Shown here in pieces: positions 56,786 to 64,000 of a DNA stretch of 64,000 nucleotides; the first letter of the stretch is position 1, and every line of letters starts with the position of its first letter. The DNA comes from Bathymodiolus brooksi (lineage: Eukaryota > Mollusca > Bivalvia > Mytilida > Modiolidae). Location: contig OY804585.1 in assembly GCA_963680875.1 (NCBI GenBank), forward strand, positions 42,267,414 through 42,331,413. The letters are read 5' to 3'. Under the pieces are notes generated by a model. It worked only from the letters and a program-made list of their open reading frames with translations, did no database searches and had not been told where the DNA came from. Position numbers and translations under genes: made by a program.

Positions 56786-57321
56786 TGTGATAGCTAGACT
56801 AGATAATAGATAAACCTGTTATATTATATAGTATCTGTGATAGATAAACTAGATAATAGATAAACTTGTTGTATTATATATTATCTGTGATAGATAAACT
56901 AGATAATAGATAAACTTGTTATATTATATATTGTTGTATTGTATAGTATCCGTGATTGGTAAACTAGATAATAGATAAACTTGTTGTATTATATAGTATC
57001 TGTGATAGATAAACTAGATAATAGATAAACTTGTTGTATTATATAGTATCTGTGATAGATAAACTAGATAATAGATAAAGTTTTTGTATTGTATAGTATC
57101 TGTGATAGATAAACTAGATAATAGATAAACCTGCTGTATCATATAGTATCTGTGATAGATAAACTAGATAATAGATAAACTTGTTGTATTATATAGTATC
57201 TGTGATAGATAAACTAGATAATAGATAAACTTGTTGTACTATATAGTATCTGTGATAGATAAACTAGATAATAGATAATCTTGTTGTATTATATAGTATC
57301 TGTGATAGATAAACTAGATAA

Positions 57322-57405
57322 TAGATAAACTTGTTGTACTATATAGTATCTGTGATAGATAAACTAGTTGTATTATATAGTATCTGTGATAGATAAACTA
57401 GATAA
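57322..57405 (+). repeat. 84-bp fused monomer pair (16-bp deletion across a boundary)
   Basis: Two monomers are joined as AAACTAGTTGTATTATATAG. The 16 bp ATAATAGATAAACTTG that normally span the monomer boundary are missing, leaving 84 bp in place of 100. Only one base of homology (G) is present at the junction. The same fusion lies at 61679-61762, inherited through the 4356-bp duplication. It is the third distinct 16-bp deletion in the window. Confidence 0.85.
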
Positions 57406-59850
57406 TAGATAAACTTGTTGTACTATATAGTATCTGTGATAGATAAACTAGATAATAGATAATCTTGTTGTATTATATAGTATCTGTGATAGATAAACTA
57501 GATAATAGATAAACTTGTTGTACTATATAGTATCTGTGATAGATAAACTAGATAATAGATAATCTTGTTGTATTATATAGTATCTGTGATAGATAAACTA
57601 GATAATAGATAAACTTGTTGTATTATATAGTATCTGTGATAGATAAACTAGATAATAGATAAAGTTGTTGTATTATATAATATCTGTGATAGATAAACTA
57701 GATAATAGATAAACTTGTTGTATTATATAGTATCTGTGATAGATAAACTAGATAATAGATAAACTTGTTGTATTATATAGTATCTGTGATAGATAAACTA
57801 GATAATAGGAAAACTTGTTATATTATATATTGTTGTATTGTATAGTATCTGTGATAGATAAACTAGATAATAGATAAACCTGTTGTATTATATAGTACCT
57901 GTGATAGATAAACTAGATAATAGACAAACTTGTTGTATTATATAGTATCTGTGATAGACAAACTAGATAATAGATAAACTTGTTGTATTATATAGTATCT
58001 GTGATAGATAAACTAGATAATAGATAAAGCTGTTATATTATATAGTATCTGTGATAGATAAACTAGATAATAGATAACCTTTTTGTATTATATAGTATCT
58101 GTGATAGATAAACTAGATAATAGATAAACTTGTTGTATTATATAGTATATGTGAGAGATAAACTAGATAATAGATAAACTTGTTGTATTATATAGTATCT
58201 GTGATAGATAAACTAGATAATTGATAAACCTGTTGTATTATTTAGTATCTGTGATAGATAAACTAGATAATAGATAAACTTGTTCTATTATATATTGTTG
58301 TATTGTATAGTATCTGTGATAGATAAACTAGATAATAGATAAACCTGTTGTATTATATAGTATCTGTGATAGATAAACTAGATAGTAGATAAACTTGTTG
58401 AATTATATAGTATCTGTGATAGATAAACTTGTTATATTATATATTGTTGTATTGTATAGTATCTGTGATAGATAAACTAGATAATAGATAAATTTGTTGT
58501 ATTATATAGTATCTGTGATAGATAAAATAGATAATAGATAATCTTGTTGTATTATATAGTATCTGTGATAGATAAACTTGTTGTATTATATAGTATCTTT
58601 GATAGATAAACTAGATAATAGATAAACTTGTTGTATTATTTAGTATCTGTGATAGATAAACTAGATAATAGATAAACTTGTTCTATTATATATTGTTGTA
58701 TTGTATAGTATCTGTGATAGATAAACTAGATAATAGATAAACCTGTTGTATTATATAGTATCTGTGATAGATAAACTTGTTGTATTATATAGTATCTTTG
58801 ATAGATAAACTAGATAATAGATAAACTTGTTGTATTATATAGTATCTGTGATAGATAAACTAGATAATAGATAAACTTGTTATATTATATATTGTTGTAT
58901 TGTATAGTATCCGTGATAGGTAAACTAGATAATAGATAAACCTGTTGTATTATATAGTATCTGTGATAGATAAACTGAATAATAGATAAACTTGTTGTAT
59001 TATATAGTATCTGTGATAGATAAACTAGATAATAGATAAACTTGTTGTATTATATAGTATCTGTGATAGATAAACTAGATAATAGATAAAGCTGTTGTAT
59101 TATATAGTATCTGTGATAGATAAACTAGATAATAGATAAACTTGTTGTATTATATAGTATCTGTGATAGATAAACTAGATAATAGATAAACTTGTTATAT
59201 TATATATTGTTGTATTGTATAGTATCTGTGATAGATAAACTAGATAATAGATAAACCTGTTGTTTTATATAGTATCTGTGATAGATAAACTAGATAATAG
59301 ACAAACTTGTTGTATTATATAGTATCTGTGATAGATAAACTAGATAATAGATAAACTTGTTGTATTATATAGTATCTGTGATAGATAAACTAGATAATAG
59401 ATAAACCTGTTATATTATATAGTATCTGTGATAGATAAACTAGATAATAGATAACCTTGTTGTATTATATAGTATCTGTGATAGATAAACTAGATAATAG
59501 ATAAACTTGTTGTATTATATAGTATATGTGAGAGATAAACTAGATAATAGATAAACTTGTTGTATTATATGGTATCTGTGATAGATAAACTAGATAATAG
59601 ATAAACTTGTTGTATTATATAGTATCTGTGATAGATAAACTAGATAATAGATAAACTTGTTATATTATATATTGTTGTATTGTATAGTATCTGTGATAGA
59701 TAAACTAGATAATAGATAAACTTGTTGTATTATATGGTATCTGTGATAGATAAACTAGATAATAGATAACCTTTTTGTATTATATAGTATATGTGAGAGA
59801 TAAACTAGATAATAGATAAACTTGTTCTATTATATGGTATCTGTGATAGA

Positions 59851-59875
59851 TAAACTACTTACTAGATAGTAGATA
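59851..59875 (+). repeat. 7-bp insertion in a monomer
   Basis: AAACTAGATAATAG is replaced by AAACTACTTACTAGATAGTAG, adding 7 bp. The extra bases look like a partial local copy of ACTAGATA. The neighbouring GATAGTAG variant also occurs at 58381 and 62772 without the insertion, so the insertion is younger. This is the only insertion I found that is neither 15, 16 nor a multiple of 50 bp, apart from single bases such as the extra A near 61634. Confidence 0.75.
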
Positions 59876-60945
59876 AACTTGTTGAATTATATAGTATCTG
59901 TGATAGATAAACTTGTTATATTATATATTGTTGTATTGTATAGTATCTGTGATAGATAAACTAGATAATAGATAAATTTGTTGTATTATATAGTATCTGT
60001 GATAGATAAAATAGATAATAGATAATCTTGTTGTATTATATAGTATCTGTGATAGATAAACTAGATAATAGATAAACTTGTTGTATTATATAGTATCTGT
60101 GATAGATAAACTAGATAATAGATAAACCTGTTGTATTATTTAGTATCTGTGATAGATAAACTAGATAATAGATAAACTTGTTCTATTATATATTGTTGTA
60201 TTGTATAGTATCTGTGATAGATAAACTAGATAATAGATAAACCTGTTGTATTATATAGTATCTGTGATAGATAAACTTGTTGTATTATATAGTATCTGTG
60301 ATAGATAAACTAGATAATAGATAAACTTGTTGTATTATATAGTATCTGTGATAGATAAACTAGATAATAGATAAACTTGTTATATTATATATTGTTGTAT
60401 TGTATAGTATCCGTGATAGGTAAACTAGATAATAGATAAACCTGTTGTATTATATAGTATCTGTGATAGATAAACTGAATAATAGATAAACTTGTTGTAT
60501 TATATAGTATCTGTAATAGATAAACTAGATAATAGATAAACTTGTTGTATTATATAGTATCTGTGATAGATAAACTAGATAATAGATAAAGCTGTTGTAT
60601 TATATAGTATCTGTGATAGATAAACTAGATAATAGATAAACTTGTTGTATTATATAGTATCTGTGATAGATAAACTAGATAATAGATAAGCTTGTTATAT
60701 TATATATTGTTGTATTGTATAGTATCTGTGATAGATAAACTAGATAATAGATAAACCTGTTGTTTTATATAGTATCTGTGATAGATAAACTAGATAATAG
60801 ACAAACTTGTTGTATTATATAGTATCTGTGATAGATAAACTAGATAATAGATAAACTTGTTGTATTATATAGTATCTGTGATAGATAAACTAGATAATAG
60901 ATAAACCTGTTATATTATATAGTATCTGTGATAGATAAACTAGAT

Positions 60946-63900
60946 AATAGATAAACTTGTTATATTATATATTGCTATATTGTATAGTATCCGTGATAGG
61001 TAAACTAGATAATAGATAAACCTGTTGTATTATATAGTATCTGTGATAGATAAACTGAATAATAGATAAACTTGTTGTATTATATAGTATCTGTGATAGA
61101 TAAACTAGATAATAGATAAACTTGTTGTATTATATAGTATCTGTGATAGCTAGACTAGATAATAGATAAACCTGTTATATTATATAGTATCTGTGATAGA
61201 TAAACTAGATAATAGATAAACTTGTTGTATTATATATTATCTGTGATAGATAAACTAGATAATAGATAAACTTGTTATATTATATATTGTTGTATTGTAT
61301 AGTATCCGTGATTGGTAAACTAGATAATAGATAAACTTGTTGTATTATATAGTATCTGTGATAGATAAACTAGATAATAGATAAACTTGTTGTATTATAT
61401 AGTATCTGTGATAGATAAACTAGATAATAGATAAAGTTTTTGTATTGTATAGTATCTGTGATAGATAAACTAGATAATAGATAAACCTGCTGTATCATAT
61501 AGTATCTGTGATAGATAAACTAGATAATAGATAAACTTGTTGTATTATATAGTATCTGTGATAGATAAACTAGATAATAGATAAACTTGTTGTACTATAT
61601 AGTATCTGTGATAGATAAACTAGATAATAGATAAATCTTGTTGTATTATATAGTATCTGTGATAGATAAACTAGATAATAGATAAACTTATTGTACTATA
61701 TAGTATCTGTGATAGATAAACTAGTTGTATTATATAGTATCTGTGATAGATAAACTAGATAATAGATAAACTTGTTGTACTATATAGTATCTGTGATAGA
61801 TAAACTAGATAATAGATAATCTTGTTGTATTATATAGTATCTGTGATAGATAAACTAGATAATAGATAAACTTGTTGTACTATATAGTATCTGTGATAGA
61901 TAAACTAGATAATAGATAATCTTGTTGTATTATATAGTATCTGTGATAGATAAACTAGATAATAGATAAACTTGTTGTATTATATAGTATCTGTGATAGA
62001 TAAACTAGATAATAGATAAAGTTGTTGTATTATATAATATCTGTGATAGATAAACTAGATAATAGATAAACTTGTTGTATTATATAGTATCTGTGATAGA
62101 TAAACTAGATAATAGATAAACTTGTTTTATTATATAGTATCTGTGATAGATAAACTAGATAATAGGAAAACTTGTTATATTATATATTGTTGTATTGTAT
62201 AATATCTGTGATAGATAAACTAGATAATAGATAAACCTGTTGTATTATATAGTATCTGTGATAGATAAACTAGATAATAGACAAACTTGTTGTATTATAT
62301 AGTATCTGTGATAGACAAACTAGATAATAGATAAACTTGTTGTATTATATAGTATCTGTGATAGATAAACAAGATAATAGATAAAGCTGTTATATTATAT
62401 AGTATCTGTGATAGATAAACTAGATAATAGATAACCTTTTTGTATTATATAGTATCTGTGATAGATAAACTAGATAATAGATAAACTTGTTGTATTATAT
62501 AGTATATGTGAGAGATAAACTAGATAATAGATAAACTTGTTGTATTATATAGTATCTGTGATAGATAAACTAGATAATTGATAAACCTGTTGTATTATTT
62601 AGCATCTGTGATAGATAAACTAGATAATAGATAAACTTGTTCTATTATATATTGTTGTATTGTATAGTATCTGTGATAGATAAACTAGATAATAGATAAA
62701 CCTGTTGTATTATATAGTATCTGTGATAGATAAACTTGTTGTATTATATAGTATCTGTGATAGATAAACTAGATAGTAGATAAACTTGTTGAATTATATA
62801 GTATCTGTGATAGATAAACTTGTTATATTATATATTGTTGTATTGTATAGTATCTGTGATAGATAAACTAGATAATAGATAAATTTGTTGTATTATATAG
62901 TATCTGTGATAGATAAAATAGATAATAGATAATCTTGTTGTATTATATAGTATCTGTGATAGATAAACTAGATAATTGATAAACCTGTTGTATTATTTAG
63001 TATCTGTGATAGATAAACTAGATAATAGATAAACTTGTTCTATTATATATTGTTGTATTGTATAGTATCTGTGATAGATAAACTAGATAATAGATAAACC
63101 TGTTGTATTATATAGTATCTGTGATAGATAAACTTGTTGTATTATATAGTATCTTTGATAGATAAACTAGATAATAGATAAACTTGTTGTATTATATAGT
63201 ATCTGTGATAGATAAACTAGATAATAGATAAACTTGTTATATTATATATTGTTGTATTGTATAGTATCCGTGATAGGTAAACTAGATAATAGATAAACCT
63301 GTTGTATTATATAGTATCTGTGATAGATAAACTGAATAATAGATAAACTTGTTGTATTATATAGTATCTGTGATAGATAAACTAGATAATAGATAAACTT
63401 GTTGTATTATATAGTATCTGTGATAGATAAACTAGATAATAGATAAAGCTGTTGTATTATATAGTATCTGTGATAGATAAACTAGATAATAGATAAACTT
63501 GTTGTATTATATAGTATCTGTGATAGATAAACTAGATAATAGATAAACTTGTTATATTATATATTGTTGTATTGTATAGTATCTGTGATAGATAAACTAG
63601 ATAATAGATAAACCTGTTGTTTTATATAGTATCTGTGATAGATAAACTAGATAATAGACAAACTTGTTGTATTATATAGTATCTGTGATAGATAAACTAG
63701 ATAATAGATAAACTTGTTGTATTATATAGTATCTGTGATAGATAAACTAGATAATAGATAAACCTGTTATATTATATAGTATCTGTGATAGATAAACTAG
63801 ATAATAGATAACCTTGTTGTATTATATAGTATCTGTGATAGATAAACTAGATAATAGATAAACTTGTTGTATTATATAGTATATGTGAGAGATAAACTAG

Positions 63901-64000
63901 ATAATAGATAAACTTGTTGTATTATATGGTATCTGTGATAGATAAACTAGATAATAGATAAACTTGTTGTATTATATAGTATCTGTGATAGATAAACTAG
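60946..64000 (+). repeat. 4356-bp terminal HOR, copy 2 (cut by the window end)
   Basis: Repeats 56590 onward at 4356 bp, then 4357 bp after a single-base insertion in ATAAATCTTG near 61634. Around 62720-62770 an extra 34-bp monomer raises the offset to 4391, and near 63,000 it returns to 4357. The block is still in register at the last base, so the array continues beyond the window. Confidence 0.82.
61679..61762 (+). repeat. 84-bp fused monomer pair, second copy
   Basis: The same 16-bp deletion across a monomer boundary as at 57322-57405, in the second 4356-bp unit. This copy reads AAACTTATTGTACTATATAG upstream of the joint where the first reads AAACTTGTTG, so the two copies have diverged by at least one base since duplication. 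Confidence 0.83.

Larger units (their letters stand above)
56590..60945 (+). repeat. 4356-bp terminal HOR, copy 1
   Basis: Aligns with 60946 to the window end: ATTGCT at 56615 and 60971, TATCCGTGATTGG at 56947 and 61303, the 84-bp fused monomer at 57322 and 61679, AATAGGAAAA at 57804 and 62161, CCGTGATAGG at 58911 and 63268. It mixes elements of the A and TGCTGTATCAT blocks with new variants such as AAAGTTTTTGTATTG, AAAGCTG, AACCTTTTTG and AATAGGAAAAC. Inside it, about 58380-59453 is repeated at about 59865-60953 with an offset of 1484, later 1500. Confidence 0.82.
1..64000 (+). repeat. 50-bp satellite array filling the whole window
   Basis: Every stretch of the window is a copy of one AT-rich 50-bp monomer or a length variant of it, roughly 1,280 copies, all in the same orientation. 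No single-copy DNA, transposon, inverted copy or gene interrupts it, and it runs off both ends. Coding is excluded: 50 is not a multiple of 3, so each frame rotates through the monomer. The + strand has eight stops per monomer, and the - strand has a stop every 75 bp in every frame. Known family that fits best: the 50-bp repeats upstream of telomeric VSG expression-site promoters in Trypanosoma brucei, which separate those units from the chromosome interior and carry base J. That match is inferred from period, composition and length. Any other eukaryotic heterochromatic satellite remains possible. Repeat status is certain; the family assignment is about 0.7. Confidence 0.98.

Noticed and set aside
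1..64000. CRISPR array
   Set aside because: There are no unique spacers; the whole 50-bp unit repeats, including the part that would be spacer, and variants recur in ordered blocks.
1..64000. Protein-coding tandem-repeat gene
   Set aside because: The monomer length is not a multiple of 3. The + strand has eight stops per 50 bp, and the - strand has a stop every 75 bp in each frame. The canonical unit has no ATG.
1..64000. (GATA)n or Bkm-type microsatellite
   Set aside because: GATA boxes are dense but lie at fixed, unequal places in a complex 50-bp unit; tandem GATA tetramers never exceed two.
1..64000. Centromeric satellite with a CENP-B box
   Set aside because: No NTTCGNNNNANNCGGGN-like sequence is possible, as CpG is nearly absent. 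A centromeric role cannot be excluded by sequence, but nothing supports it.
1..64000. Telomere or 70-bp or 177-bp trypanosome repeats
   Set aside because: No TTAGGG/CCCTAA runs, no TTA/TAA triplet tracts of the 70-bp type, and no 177-bp period are present.
1..64000. Mitochondrial A+T-rich control region or kinetoplast minicircle DNA
   Set aside because: The length without any gene, the single orientation and the nested multi-kb duplications do not fit either. No minicircle conserved sequence block GGGGTTGGTGTA is seen.
1..64000. Yeast-type ARS consensus on the minus strand
   Set aside because: AGTTTATCTAG resembles part of WTTTAYRTTTW but fails at the purine and following T positions, and the array is not from a yeast context I can support.
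1..64000. Inverted repeats or palindromic array arms
   Set aside because: I looked for the reverse-complement signature GTTTATCTATCACAG on the + strand and found none; orientation is uniform.

Overview
The whole 64-kb window is one uninterrupted, head-to-tail satellite array. Its repeat unit is an AT-rich 50-bp monomer; 101-150 is a typical copy. I found no gene, RNA gene, mobile element or single-copy DNA, and no reversed monomer. Both window edges lie inside the array, so neither array end is visible. The canonical monomer is 22% G+C (8 G, 3 C, 20 A, 19 T on the + strand). It has no ATG on either strand, no CpG, and eight + strand stop codons.

Organism: certainly eukaryotic in character, because no prokaryote or phage is known to carry such an array. 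The exact 50-bp period, the A+T richness and the array length of tens of kb fit the '50-bp repeats' of Trypanosoma brucei and close relatives. Those arrays lie upstream of the telomeric VSG expression-site promoters and are known to carry the modified base J. This assignment rests on period, composition and array size, not on a sequence search (about 70% confidence). No promoter, VSG-associated gene, 70-bp repeat or telomere repeat is present.

Monomer types: (i) 50 bp, the great majority; (ii) 65 bp, with an internal 15-bp tandem duplication, spaced every few hundred bp; (iii) 34 bp, a 16-bp deletion between two copies of AGATAAACT; (iv) rare 49-, 51-, 57- and 84-bp forms. About twenty recurring point variants act as barcodes that let larger duplications be followed by eye.

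Layout, with boundaries read by eye and good to about 50 bp. Block A occurs at 275-4856 and 5433-9764, offset 5158 falling to 4908 in exact 50-bp steps. A 1575-bp block lies in tandem at 10656-13805. An 8.42-kb higher-order repeat (HOR) occurs at 12222-24844 (copy I, swollen by an internal 4187-bp tandem duplication), 33613-42032 (copy II) and 42033-45504 (copy III, partial). The 25-33.6 kb interval is filled by tandem duplications of 3654, about 2840 and 2290 bp. From 45.1 to 56.8 kb there is a ladder of 2571-, 1741- and 2656-bp duplications carrying private variants. From 56.6 kb to the end there is a 4356-bp HOR, the second copy incomplete.

The array therefore records layered amplification: 50-bp monomers, then cassettes of about 1-5 kb, then an 8-kb unit. 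Most length changes are whole monomers or a fixed 16 bp, which points to in-register unequal exchange plus short-repeat deletion. The nested HOR architecture is the most noteworthy content of the window.
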